64,000 nt of DNA from Meghimatium bilineatum (lineage: Eukaryota; Mollusca; Gastropoda; Stylommatophora; Philomycidae), in the NCBI GenBank assembly GCA_034231615.1, contig CM067298.1, positions 64,353,729 to 64,417,728 of the forward strand, written 5' to 3'. Below are positions 34,965-46,499 of this stretch, one piece after another (positions within the stretch are counted from its first letter, which is position 1; each line of letters begins with the position of its first letter). The position numbers and the translations under genes were made by a program. Under the pieces are notes generated by a model. It was given only the letters and a program-made list of their open reading frames with translations. It was not told the DNA's origin and made no database searches.

Positions 34965-35092
34965 TATCCATGTGCCAGGTCGAAAGAAGATTATATCGAT
35001 GTCACGCTGTAAACCATGACAACACATTCCATTGCCTAGATTCCATTCTGCTAACCAGCATAACTTTTAAAACAAATACAAAAGAAGAACAA
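34965..35092 (+). mobile_element. SINE-B, 3' remnant
   Basis: Decayed 'CAGGTCGAAAGAAGATTATA', 'CGCTGTAAACCATGACAACA', 'CATTCTGCTAACCAGCA' and a tail of AAAAGAAGAA. Confidence 0.65.
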
Positions 35093-35329
35093 TACCAACA
35101 TATTGACTCGATGTTTCTGTCGTAGAGAAGATTTGTTTTATGTAAGTAAAACCAGATATAGGGGCCTATTGTGAGGTTGTTGGAAAGGAAGTTCTGAAAC
35201 ACAGTTTAATCTTTTTTTCCATTCGTTAGCGCTTCCTGAATTAATTAATTAATGAGAACCTTTGTTACTTTATGATATAGATTTAATAAGTGTGAGGTTT
35301 ATTTTGTAACTTTATCCTAAATCGTAGTT

Positions 35330-36530
35330 TCTCAAACTTTTCTGCTACCGTTCCCCTTTAAAAAAAGATTTTATAGACCAGCGCCCCCAACCAGGACGAT
35401 TTACACTTCTTCAGTTAGGGAAGGTTTCCCTTGAAATATAATTTCCTCGCATACCCACAGATAGCAGGTTTGGATAATTGGGTGGGCGAAGGTCTCAGAA
35501 CATGGAATTAGTACTAGGAATCCAAACATTGGTTTAAAAATAACAACCCATTAATGGTTGTTTCCAAATAAAAGGTTACCAAAAAACTCACTAATATGTA
35601 GAAATGACCATCAAAAACGAAGACATTACATTTTCTTTGTTGTTTAAACACCCTTGCTACATTACCATTGATGTCTACGGCCTTATCTTTCTGGGTTTTT
35701 GTGAGGGTTTTTGTGGACAGTTTTCACAAATGATCATTGTTTTTCGATAGCCTTCTTAGCTTAGATTAAAAATAATGTCAAATAACAAGCACATTGTCAA
35801 TATTTATTTTTAATGAGTAAATAATATTGAATCAATATTTAGAGTATTTAACACTATACTGACGACACTTTTTTAGAGGGTGGAGGGGGGGGGTGAGTTT
35901 CTTCTGTCATGGTTGATAAAGAAAACAATGTTACTTAAATATAACTATTATCCAAGAAAACAAAAACAATAACGAACGCACGATGAAACTATAACGCTTT
36001 CTCCTTTTGAACGCCACAAGGACTTCACAGTGAATTTCTACGTTTCCCTGCTCCCGTAAGCCAATGTTTGTGGTTGATGCACGGAAGTTATTACTGGTTT
36101 CTTCTTCTTCTTCTGCGTTCATTCTCAAACTCCAACTGGATCTAGCTGGATCATGGTCCTGCTATATTTCCAGCAGGATGTAGTCCAGAAAATGGAAATG
36201 CGTTGTGTCGCCGTTTTATTTGCGCCAATGGCCCGACACATCCGTCTTCGGCGGTTACTGGTTTCAATAACCCTAGTTCGGTCAGGTTTCATATATAGAT
36301 TACTATAAATATAACTGTACATCTTGGATTATTGTATATTAAAAAGCAGTCAGTCATTTCAGCATTTCTTGTAAGATGTGTTCGGTGTTCTATTTCTTAA
36401 CCTACCTCCTTAACCTACATCGCCTCCTGTTGCATCCATGACCATCCATCACCCTTGCTCGGAAGTCTCTTACCACTCCAGACCCCACCACCACCAGGGG
36501 GCTGTACGCCTACTTTAAGAAACCCTGTAC
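35330..36530. mobile_element. Probable non-autonomous hAT element
   Basis: The left end reads TAGTTTCTCAAACTTTTCTG and the right end, in reverse, CAGGGTTTCTTAAAGTAGGC, resembling each other and the CAG-GTTTCTCAA ends of hAT elements. The interior has no transposase and contains a SINE-A. I could not confirm an 8-bp target duplication, so the limits are tentative. Confidence 0.42.
36101..36254 (-). mobile_element. SINE-A, full length, 10-bp target duplication
   Basis: Minus-strand SINE-A with head 'CGCCGAAGACGGATGTGTCG' at the right and GAA repeats at the left. TTACTGGTTT is duplicated at 36091-36100 and 36255-36264. The ORFs over it are incidental. Confidence 0.93.
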
Positions 36531-36539
36531 TAAACAAAC

Positions 36540-37554
36540 TGAAACGGACAGACATAACAGGAATTGCTAAAAAGTAATTTTAAAAGTAGAAGGGATTAAT
36601 TAACAATAATAAACAAAACATTTGCTAATAATTTTCCAAGTCAGTGGTCTTACACATTTATTGTATCTGTGGATCTTTAGTGAGATAAATCTTTTTGCTA
36701 GTCCCCATCCACTGTCCCCGGTTGTTAAAGAATAAAAAAACCAAATGATTTCTTTTTGCAAATAACCGAAATTTAAGCTCCATCTCCATAATTTTTTTTA
36801 AATCATTCAAATGTGTTTCCAGGCCAGGTCTCTATCCCCCGCCATTGTCCAATTCTAAAATTATTATTTTTAACCCTCTGGAAATTTCTGTGGTCTCAGG
36901 AAGACCGCATGGCCCATGTTGAGATCCACTGGCTTAAGTGACAACACTTCTTCACAATACTTTCTTAGGTTTGGATAGTCCTGTCCAATTATTTTATCAT
37001 AGAGATCTCGGACACGTTAATCTTCCGAATTGCTTGGTCATTGATATGAGTTTCCAATACTCTGAAGAGAAAGATTACGGCCGGAGCAGTATATGTTTTT
37101 TAAAAAAAAACATCTTATTACTTGTGAATAGCAGTTTCGTTTACTTTTATAAATTTTCTAAGCATTAAAGAATGTTGCTAGGAATTCTGGAAAAATATGA
37201 GCACTTCTGGAAAGTTTCAGAAATCGTGAAAACGTCATACCGTCTATGTCAGGTCAATCTGATTGCTTATGTTGAAAAATTCCTATATTTCATAGTCGTC
37301 GCAAATTCAGTCAGTTAGGTACTCCTTTGCCAAATTAGGCACATAGGGCGGATGTCATAGTTCTTCATGCCTGTCAGTCAGTTGCCAAGGGTTGCTGGTC
37401 TTGTGCATTTATGCCTGTTGATTTTAATTCATTCATAACAGTTCTTCTGATCGTTGTTTTTGGTCTTCCCTGTTTTGTTTTACCGTTTGTTCTCCCGTCC
37501 TGCAAATTACGATGTTCTAATGACAAACAAAATATTTAACTATTCCTTGAGGGT
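36540..37554. other. No gene recognised; possible hAT end
   Basis: Near 36915-36940 'GTTGAGATCCACTGGCTTA' resembles another hAT right end, but its partner is not clear. There is no coding motif. The beginning of the ORF at 37454 lies in this spacer. Confidence 0.4.
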
Positions 37555-37960
37555 TTTTCTATTAAAAAGAAATTATAGAAAAATAGTGACATGTGAGATG
37601 AAATGCTTGAGAAAGGCTGAAGGGGTCATCAGGCTTGATAGATTACGAAATAAAGACATTAGGGAAAGAATACGTATAATACCTTGCACAAAATACATAG
37701 AAAGGCTGCATATCAAGTGTTTAGGCCACATTATGAGAATGCATCACGACAAGTTGCCCGTACATGCATATAACCAAATGAGATCAGGGCACAAAGCCAG
37801 AGGAAGACCACGAAAAAGATGGATAGAAAACATCAGGGACATCTTGAACAAACACGGTCATTGCACAGCCGTGGCGATACGCAATCTCGAGCTCCAATCA
37901 CTCCTACGCGTAACGGCAAGAGCGGATAGCAAACAATCTGGGAATAGACAGTAGACTTAG
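37555..37960 (+). mobile_element. LINE-C 3' end, open reading frame
   Basis: The C-terminal part of ORF 37454-37954 reads MKCLRKAEGVIRLDRLRNKD, IRERIRIIPCTKYIERLH, GHIMRMHHDKLPVHAYNQMR and KARGRPRKRWIENIRDILNK. It matches the tail of the LINE-C at 16876-18790 but is on the other strand and unbroken. The upstream half of the ORF (37454-37560) is not LINE-like and probably reads through by chance. Confidence 0.85.
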
Positions 37961-38190
37961 AATGAATGAAAACAGACTGTCACTACAAGCATTAAATGGC
38001 TACCAGATGGCAAAAGAAAAAGCGGAAAATCAAGAAAGACTCTTCGCAGAGCAACCATCATGAGGGCATGACTATGGGTCTCAACAACATACAATAATTA
38101 CACACAGTGACATCACATCACTCGAACTGGTTTCTACTCTAAACTCCGTGTTCGGCGCTGAACTAACATAGATAGATTAGAACACAGAGA
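37960..38190 (+). mobile_element. LINE-J C-terminal fragment
   Basis: It directly follows the LINE-C tail. Frames give RMNENRLSLQALNGYQMAKE-type text, KSRKTLRRATIM, and a 3' part over 'CATCACACTCGAACTGG'-like text. The same family occurs at 45735-46030. It is broken. Confidence 0.6.
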
Positions 38191-38479
38191 ATGCCAGCAA
38201 AGTATGGCATAAATCAATGGTTCAAATCGTGGATATGATGGTGCCACATTAGACCACATCGTTGTGTGTGATGGCGCACGAAGAAACAAATAGACAATGG
38301 AAGTTATATCCTTCGACATCTGCTGAGAGAGATAGTGTGTACCTTTGTGTATATTGGTCGTGTGATAGGGTCAATTTAAAACCAAGATCCAACGAATTTA
38401 CAATAAATTATGAATCGTAATATGAGATAAGGAATAATACATACACACAAATATACACGCGAGCACTCTCTCATGAAAG

Positions 38480-38930
38480 ATGTCAAGTGACATTTTCTTT
38501 TGTCCATGATAGTAAGTCAAGTAACATTTGCCTTTGTCCATTGATAGTAAATCAAGTAATATTTCTTTTGTCCATGATAGTACGTCAAGTAACATTTTCT
38601 TTTGTCCATGATAGTAAGTAATATTTTCTTTTGTCCATGATAGTAAGTAATATTTTCTTTTGTCCATGATAGTACGTCAAGTAACATTTTCTTTTGTCCA
38701 TGATAGTAAGTAATATTTTCTTTTGTCCATGATAGTACGTCAAGTAACATTTTATTTTGTCCATGATAATAAGTAACATTTTCTTTTGTTCATGATAGTA
38801 AATCAAGTAACATTTCCTTTTATCCATTGATAGTAAGTCAAGTAACATTTTCCTTAGTCCATGATAGCATGTAAATTAACATTTTCTATGTCTATTGATA
38901 GTACCCGATAAGTCAAGTGACATTTTCCAC
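38480..38930. repeat. 63-bp (30+33) tandem array
   Basis: Alternating subunits share 'TTTTCTTTTGTCCATGATAG' followed by TAAGTAA or TACGTCAAGTAA. The combined period is 63 bp, seven or so copies, more diverged at the right end. Three overlapping minus ORFs (YYHGQKK repeats) come from the array. Confidence 0.9.
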
Positions 38931-38934
38931 ATGA

Positions 38935-39725
38935 TTGAGAAATACGGTGTTAGGCTTGTATTTTTTTATTCACCAATGGCATAACTGGAGCTGAAGTGAT
39001 CGAGCCCGCAGCTATTGCTTTCCCAGACCTGTGATATAGTACATCATCATATACTATGCTAATGTACTCCTAATACGTCCTTCACACTTGTAGGATATAA
39101 ATTTGTTCCTTTTACCCTTTCGCCTTATATCTTTCTGTCATATAACTGTTTTTTAACCGCATTAATACTCTTCTGTTCTGTGTGACACATATTTTATTTC
39201 GTCTATTGATTAAGTAGTAGATTTAAAAAGAGAATGCTATCGCTGTAGCAGAAACAATAGGCATTTATTGTGGATAGTGCTTTTTTGATTTAGCCATACT
39301 CAATAGCTTAATAGATTCAACGAAATATATGACAAATTGATTGAATGTCAACTCTACAGACTCAATACAAAATTTACGAGAATTAATTCAACTTTAATGA
39401 GGCATACGTTTAGTCCGTACCGAGTATTTGCAAAAAAAAAAAAAGAAATTCTATAACAGTTTTGTATTTAATTTCTGCAAGTTCTAAAATTTTGCATAAA
39501 ATCTGAATAATTCGGACGATCTGTAAATATATGGATAATGCAGTATCTAATTAGTAAACACGATGTGACTATTACGAAATTATGAAGTCAAATGGGACTT
39601 GAAGCTATATTTTAAACTTGGTTATTACATTTGACTGCTTCGTACTAGTCGTATGCCAAGTTGTGTGATGTCTTTTAATATAATCTGGTGTCACTGTTTT
39701 ATAGATGACTAGAGGCGAGATTATA
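38935..39725. other. No gene recognised
   Basis: AT-rich spacer with a short poly-A run near 39430. Confidence 0.45.
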
Positions 39726-39727
39726 TC

Positions 39728-40178
39728 GTAGAGTGAGTTGTGGAATAGAATGTACCAGCGTCTAGTACCTGATAGTGATCAGATAGTTGTGTAATAGAAT
39801 GTACCAGCGTCTAGTACTTGCTAGTGATCAGATAGTTGTGTAATAGAATGTACCAGCGTCTAGTACCTGATAGTGATCAGAGAGTTGTGTAATAGAATGT
39901 ACCAGCGTCTAGTACCTGATAGTGATCAGAGAGTTGTGTAATAGAATGTACCAGCGTCTAGTACCTGATAGTGATAAGAGAGTTGTGTAATAGAATGTAC
40001 CAGCGTCTAGTACCTGCTAGTGATCAGATAGTTGTGTAACAGAATGTACCAGCGTCTAGTACCTGATAGTGATAAGAGAGTTGTGTAATAGAATGTACCA
40101 GCGTCTAGTACCTGATAGTGATAAGAGAGTTGTGTAATAGAATGTACCAGCGTCTAGTATCTGATAGTGATCAGAGAA
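39728..40178. repeat. 49-bp tandem array, nine copies
   Basis: Each unit contains 'AATAGAATGTACCAGCGTCT' followed by AGTACCTGATAGTGATCA. The period is exactly 49 bp, with only one to three differences between units, so the array is recently homogenised. Confidence 0.96.
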
Positions 40179-40311
40179 AACGAGGAAGAATAAAAAAGAG
40201 ATATGCAGGTTTATCATAAGATTACAAAACACAATCGAAAATTGTGAAGAAATGTTACAGTTTTAAGAGAAGACAAATAATAAAGTAATATAACGTCTCT
40301 GTGTTGTCAAG

Positions 40312-40572
40312 GCCAGAAATTCGAGCAAAAATATAGTAACACTGCTACCTACTATGCATGTCCTAAGAGGCGACCAAGGAGGTTTTGGGGATAGTATTGG
40401 CTGTCCTATCTCTTAAAGGGTAAAAGTGTCCAAGAAGCTATGCTGAAATCGGATATGTAAAGTAGATATTGCAGCTAATCTGTAAATTATGACCATGTGC
40501 ATTCTGTTCTCAGGGCTATATTCCACAAATCTGCATGTGTTTGAGAACGAATAAAGAAGAAGAAGAAGAAGA
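40312..40572 (+). mobile_element. SINE-B, moderately old copy
   Basis: Carries 'CATGTCCTAAGAGGCGACCA', 'GCTGAAATCGGATATGTAAA', 'TGTGTTTGAGAACGAATAAA' and a long (GAA)n tail of seven or more units. Confidence 0.85.
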
Positions 40573-40919
40573 AGAGGATGATAATAATGGAGGAAAAGAG
40601 ATCAATGGCAAACACAGACTCGGCACAATTTTAAATTTAACAGTAAAAATATAATTATGTCTGTATGTATATACGAATGCGTTTGCACAGTAATTTGAAT
40701 TAGGCATTAGGTATGATATGTCGTCATACATATTTCGCACACTGGACATGTTCATAGGTGCTCAGATCTCCACTTCAGTAAATCTTCCAGGTATAACAGA
40801 AGTTGGTTCCGGTTCTATGTTGGTTCACTGCTATTTTTGAAATCTTTATTAGGTGTTCTCTATCTTCAGTCCTAATTCGCGAATTCTCAATATTGAATAA
40901 TGCTTATTTATTTCAAAAT

Positions 40920-42710
40920 CATCTGATCGTGCTAAATAAAACTATCTTAAAGGTAGATGACCAACCCACATATCTTGGTGTAACATTTGATGCCAAAATG
41001 ACATGGAAACATCATATCAGCAAAGCAGAAACAAAGGCTAGAAGGAACATAGCTATACTAAGAAAACTGGGTGGGACAACTTGGGGAGCTAATGATAGAA
41101 TTCTAAAAAATGTATAGTAAAAAAGTAAAGTAACCAATAGCATTTATTAATGCCGTAGGGGTGTGAGATGTTAGCGATCTCACATTTCACAAGCTCTGCA
41201 AATGAGGGCGGTAGCCATCTCCTCTCCCTTGCAGTCTTTACTTCCCGGATTAATCCGGTACCCATTTAAGGCTGGGTCGACCTGGGAGCCGTTGCGATCT
41301 GAAAACATTTCCGCCTCAACTGGGGAATGAACCCAGGACCACTCATATGCGAAGCCAGTGCGCTAACCACTGCGCTAACGCGGCTCCCAAAAAAATGTAT
41401 ACCAACAAGCCATTCGACCACACTTGGAATATGGTTCTACAGCATGGAGTTCATCATCAAACACTACACTACAAAACCTAGATAGAGTACAGAACCAAGC
41501 ACTTAGAATCATTACAGGCGCAATGAGATCCAGACCAATCATAGAAATGCAGAATATCGAAGGGATGCAGTCATTGAAAGAGCGTAGAGATACTAAAATT
41601 ATAATTCATGGAGAAAAGTTTCTTTCCCACCATAGTCATCAAATGAAGGAAAGATTCCAGAATCTATCACAAGGACGGCTTAAAAGAAGCAGCTTCATAC
41701 ACCAGGCCAAGCGTCTACGTAGACAGGTATCGGATCTACCAGAGGTAACAATACCACTGACATCTCAACCAGAACACACCCCATGGGAAAAACGGACATG
41801 CCTACCAGTGACCATCCAAACAACAGTAGCAGGTGTGCATGGGGATGAACATCAGAATAATCTGCAGAAAAGAGTAGCAGCTCTCAGTTTCCTTGATGAT
41901 GTTTACCCAAGTGATCTATGGACCAGAGTATATACAGATGGATCAGCACAGAATGCAGTAAAAATTGGAGGAAGTGGTGTATATGTAGAATACCCAGATG
42001 GCACCACTGATACCACTTGTATACCAACAGGGAATTACTGCAACAACTATGACCCTGAAGTCAAAGCTATTTATACAGCTGCAGAGAAACTGTTAACATT
42101 GGACAGGACCTCACACCCTATTGTAATACTTACAGATGCAAGGTCAGTACTAGAGGCATTACAATCCAATAAACTTCCAGAGTTAAAAGAGGTATTGTCC
42201 ATAGTACAAAATAGGTGTAGAGTTACACTGCAATGGATTCCATCACACTGTGGAATAGCAGGAAATGAGAGAGCTGATCAACTCGCCAAGGAAGGTGCTA
42301 ACATGCAGCAACCGGATGTACCAATCAGCTATCACCAAAATAAATCAATGATAAAGGCACAACGAAAGCCTAACTTACCTCCACGGGATGACTACCACCT
42401 ACTTAACAGACAAGAACAGGTCATCATATTTCGACTGAGAACTGGACACAATAGACTAAACAGCCATATGTATACAAAATTTAAAATTGGCACAACAGCA
42501 AAGTGTAATTGTGGACAAGTCAACCAGACTTCAGAACATATCCTTCAAGAATGTACAAACTATGACACATTAAGATGCACATACTGGCCTTCTGATACAC
42601 CAATGAATGTTAAACATTATGGTACAAAACAAGAAATGGAAAACACTGTCCAATTTATACAAGAAACAACACTGCAGATATAGACATTATTAGCGAATGA
42701 AAGAAGAGAA
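40920..42710 (+). mobile_element. LINE-B, best preserved 3' half with RNase H
   Basis: This is the C-terminal half of a non-LTR ORF2. Before the SINE it reads KVDDQPTYLGVTFDAKMTWK, the region just after RT. After the SINE, ORF 41424-42683 (419 aa) starts in EYGSTAWSSSSNTTLQNLDR. Its RNase H domain lies at about residues 165-295, with all catalytic residues: VYTDGSAQN (Asp), NYDPEVKAIYTAAEK (Glu), VILTDARSVLEAL (Asp) and SHCGIAGNERADQLA (His, then Asp). It ends in FRLRTGHNRLNSHMYTKFKI and a C-x-C...H-x4-C knuckle. The tail is 'GAATGAAAGAAGAGAAGAAG'. The real frame begins upstream of the SINE, so the listed Met is not the start. Confidence 0.92.
41117..41389 (-). mobile_element. SINE-C inserted in LINE-B, 12-bp target duplication
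   Basis: AAAAAATGTATA is present at 41105-41116 and 41390-41401. On the minus strand the head 'GGGAGCCGCGTTAGCGCAGT', then 'GGTTAGCGCACTGGCTTCGC' and box B 'CCTGGGTTCATTCCCC' form a tRNA-like 5' end of about 75 nt. The tail is 'GGTTACTTTACTTTTTTACT'. It is the best preserved SINE-C. Confidence 0.95.
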
Positions 42711-42721
42711 GAAGAATCTGA

Positions 42722-42900
42722 TCGTGCGGACTTAGACTTGAGACCAATGAGTATGTCTGCTCGGTTCGTAGGCTTCCAATCTGTTATGGCAGCGAGGCTA
42801 GCTAATTGGTCGGCCCGATCGTTTCCTTCCACATCCGCGTGTCCGGGGACAAATATAAGTGTGAGTTTTTGCAGTGAGGTTCGCATTTTAGCTCTCTCTA
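42722..42900 (-). mobile_element. LINE RNase H fragment, minus strand
   Basis: The minus frame reads MRTSLQKLTLIFVPGHADVE then GNDRADQLASLAA, the last RNase H motif (His and final Asp) of a non-LTR element different from LINE-B. It abuts the LINE-B tail head-on. Confidence 0.8.
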
Positions 42901-42904
42901 AAAT

Positions 42905-43200
42905 GAGATAAAAACTTTACTACTAAGAGAAATAAAAATCAGGCAAATAAAATCATTTGGACACATTAAAAGACATGCCACATTATTTAAAACCTTACTT
43001 GAGGGTAAAGTTAAAGGGAAGCGAGCAAGAGGTAGGCAGAGACACAAGTGAGAGAGTAACATCACACAATGGACAGGTTACAGTCTAGCAGAGTGCACCA
43101 CCAGAATAAGAGACAGGAGGTGTTGGATGTTTGTTAAAGTCAACCTTCGTTGCAGAGACGGCACTTGATGAGAAATTACAAATTCAATGCATGGATTATT
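42905..43200 (+). mobile_element. LINE-E C-terminal fragment
   Basis: Reads REIKIRQIKSFGHIKRHATL, EGKVKGKRARGRQRH, ITQWTGYSLAECTTRIRDRR and KVNLRCRDGT before the stop. Related to 3335-3700 and 47165-47445. Confidence 0.78.
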
Positions 43201-43204
43201 TAAT

Positions 43205-44080
43205 CAACTTCAAAATGCATGTGTTGTTTTGATGATGATGATGAAAATGAGATGCGATGATCTAGGGGATGATTCTACCCATCCCCTACGTACATAACCT
43301 GTTTGCCATATTAATTTGAATGTGTCTGAGTTATGCAAACCCGGAAAGAAGAAGGGGAGGATGAAATGGAGAAATGGCATGACAAATTAAAATAAAAGTA
43401 GTAAATAAATGTGATACACAAGGTTATTAGACACTGTTACAGGTATGGCTCTGTATATCAATTACGTAAACAATTAGAGGAGATGGTGTCTGAACATGTT
43501 TGGCAGTTGTTGATAAGGGTAAGGGGTGAATTGACAAAAGGTGACGTCACAAATACTTTTCTCAATTAAGTTGTTTTAATCTTAAAAACGTTAAAATATT
43601 TTATACTATGTTCGCAAAACTAAAAATAAATCCCACTATATTACGGATTTGTTGTTCTGTTCTTAAAGTACATGATCTTTGCTGAGATGCCTAGACTCAA
43701 TTCTTTGGAAAATATTTGGACGATGATTTATTACGTTACAGATTGTATTTAAACCTAATGATTAGCTGAACTGATAAGCAACATACGTGCACATTACTTC
43801 ACTGGCTTCTTGGTCATCAATTGGTTTCATTCCGTATTTTTTGTCATTTCATGATTAACTACGAATATCATTGTTAGGTTAGAAATCTATCCAAAGCCCC
43901 TCCGTTTTGCCAATAATTTAACCCATGTGATTGCAACCTGGTAGCATTGACGATCTACTGGAACTTCTCACATTGTGAGAGGACCTACCCTGTTTAAAAA
44001 GAAAATACCTACCATTTTGTAAATAATTACAGTGATCATATATTTGTATTTACAACAATAAATTAAGTTACTAATGTAAT
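43205..44080. other. No gene recognised
   Basis: A short GAT run lies near 43230. No coding motif. Confidence 0.45.
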
Positions 44081-44082
44081 AT

Positions 44083-44200
44083 AAAAGTAAAGTTAACCCA
44101 TAGTATTTAACTGCCGTAGGTGTGTGAGATATTAGCGATCTCCCATTTCAGAAATCTGCTATATGAGGACGGTAGCCAGCTCCTCTCTGGCAATATACAG
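44083..44200 (-). mobile_element. SINE-C, 3' half
   Basis: Plus-strand text 'GTAAAGTTAACCCATAGTAT' and 'TGAGATATTAGCGATCTCCC' matches the tail and body of SINE-C. The tRNA head is missing. Confidence 0.8.
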
Positions 44201-44204
44201 GTAT

Positions 44205-45150
44205 TCACTTTAGTTCAAGGGAGTTTGCATAAAAAGTTCAGCACCTTTTCGTTGCCAATTTATTGTTTTCTTTTTAGTTTTAAAACAAATTATTGTCCAT
44301 GGGAGGTTGGTGTTTAGACCACGTTTTAAATGTGAAGCTGGACATAAATGTTGCTCAACAAATAGCTGTAATGTTTGATGAATAGATGGTTACATTAGGA
44401 CGAATTCATGATTCCAAATGTTCATCGCGTAGCATAGTTTTGTATTTTAAAGTTCATATTTGAACATTGAGACTTGCATAAGTAATTTGAATCAAATAAG
44501 GTCTTTACCCAAGTACATCAGTCAGACCGAATAATTTTCTTGAGAAATGATAAGCCAACATTTCTTGGTTTCTGTAACACTTTTTACACTAAAGCCATGT
44601 CTCAATGAGATCATTTCATGCGGCTCTGTTCCATCTATATTAAATTATGTCTCCATCGAGGAAGCAAAATCGTCAAGATTCATGTTTGTCCATGGAAAAG
44701 ACAGACTAAGATATCAAAGAAATTGATTTAAAAGCTGAAAATCTACTGTTAATATCATCTATCAAATAGATGTAACTTTACCTTCTCATGAGCTTCCTTA
44801 TTATATGGAGTTTTCAGTTCTTCGGCCTGAGATTTAAAGGGAAGAAAGAGGCATAAAACGCCTTATTATAATTTTATTCTATAAATTTAACTATTTTATA
44901 TGAAATAATCCACTTCAGATTCTTAAAAAGATGTGTTTTAAAAAAAAAGATTTTAAAACGTACTTACTAATGTTAAACGTTTGTGATTCTCGAAGAATTT
45001 ACATGCATGCGCAGAGTGTGTGTTGTTGTTGTCTGTGTGTCTATCGACCAGTGCATATTCATAGTGGCTTGAGAATGTAAAAGTTGGAAGTCTTGACTCA
45101 AATGACATCATTTTAGGGATGAAGTATGATCGAAGATGTTATATATATTT
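44205..45150. other. No gene recognised
   Basis: No motif found in either strand. Confidence 0.45.
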
Positions 45151-45151
45151 T

Positions 45152-45225
45152 TGATTCAAGTTGCGAGGTGAGTGGTTGCCATCTGAACAGACCTGGTTCA
45201 AATCCAGTTTCCTGCATTATGATTT
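45152..45225 (+). mobile_element. SINE-G, tRNA-like head
   Basis: 'GTTGCGAGGTGAGTGGTTGC' gives a box A-like segment, and 'CTGGTTCAAATCCAG' is an excellent box B with the usual spacing. It does not fold into a full cloverleaf by eye, so I prefer a SINE head to a tRNA gene. The rest of the element is not recognised. Confidence 0.5.
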
Positions 45226-45354
45226 TTCTTTATTATCATTGATGTTGCTACATTATATTATTATGACACTATTTGTGTGTATATGCGCTCGGAAAAAAAG
45301 TTTGAACGATTTTTTTTCTTCACAAATGCGATATTTACTTCTGACATTAAACAC

Positions 45355-45432
45355 AAGGGTCATCTCCAGAAAACTCATCTTCCCCATGATTCTGAAAGGC
45401 AACAAAGGGTTTAGCGAACAGATAGATAGAAT
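45355..45432 (+). mobile_element. LINE-A 3' tail
   Basis: 'GTCATCTCCAGAAAACTCAT', 'GGCAACAAAGGGTTTAGCGA' and a (GATA)n end match the last 75 bp of the copy at 1876-3016. Confidence 0.78.
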
Positions 45433-45734
45433 ACAAACATACAGTTTCCATTTGTTTCAGTAACGAAATAGTCACGCTTACATTCCTCACAGGAATTTGA
45501 AGTCTTCTATTTATTTCAAGCACTCATTAGGAAATGAGATACACATCATAATACTCATGGGTTATAATCGGTCCCGATAACAATAAATAGACAGATTGTA
45601 TTCCAGGGTTCATAAACGTTCTCACAAGCTGTTTCCGTTAAAAAAAAGCTCTGGAGAAGAAATTACATTAATTTTAAAATAAGTGTTCGAAAATTTTTAA
45701 ATATTGACTAGGAAGAAATCAAGTCAAACAAGCA

Positions 45735-46030
45735 AGTAAGAGAATACACCAAATAACAAAATGTTAAGAAGAATATGGTGGACTTATATTGGATATCTAT
45801 TTAGAATGAATGAAAATAGACAGCCAATATAAACATTAAAATGGGTAATAGATGGTTAAAGATAGGAAAAAATACCAAGAGAAATTATTCGCAGGACAAC
45901 TATCAAAGAGGGCATGAGTCTCAACAACAATGCAAGAACTATACACAGTAGCATTCCATAACCCAAACTGGAGAACACTCGTTTTTGCAATATGCATCAT
46001 ATTCGTCACTGAAGGAACAGAGGGACAGAT
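45735..46030 (+). mobile_element. LINE-J C-terminal fragment
   Basis: Frames give RMNENRQPI-TLKWVIDG-type text and RRTTIKEGMSLNNNARTIHS, parallel to 37960-38190. Broken. Confidence 0.62.
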
Positions 46031-46339
46031 ATCACAATACCAGTTAATATGTAAACTAATTACGTACTTTAACTAAATACTATACACGTTGCGCATGCTG
46101 TTGCGTCTGTGGGTCTCACCAATTGCTTACTAGACAAACCAAATATGCAACAGAAAACCTTAGTAGATGACATGCCTTTATATTGAGGTTATGTTCTTAT
46201 AGAAGCTTCATAGCACGTCATCTATACAATCCCGTAGTCGTAACCTTCGATAACAGTTACCATGTTGTTCTGACAGACCCACGTTGTGCTTGAACTAGTT
46301 ATGGGCACGACGTGGGTGGGCGGAACAACAAATAAACAT

Positions 46340-46494
46340 GTCGCAAGGGCCAGAGTTGTGCCCTGATGTCGACGTATGTTTCAGCGGCATTAGACTCGAA
46401 ACACCATCGAGTTGGATGGCTGCTGGAACAGAGAGCGGAGCACTTATGGGAATGCCCCAAGTGCTGTGAGTCCAGTTTCTAATCAAGAATCAAG
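46340..46494 (+). mobile_element. LINE-B2 3' end
   Basis: Matches the last ~100 bp of 17617-18532 ('TGGATGGCTGCTGGAACAGA', 'GTGCTGTGAGTCCAGTTTCT') and ends in a TCAAGAA repeat, which defines the true 3' terminus of that family. Confidence 0.78.
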
Positions 46495-46499
46495 AATAC

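Noticed and set aside
45152-45225. Functional tRNA gene
   Set aside because: Good box A and B but no complete cloverleaf or terminator by eye; other heads of this type belong to SINEs.
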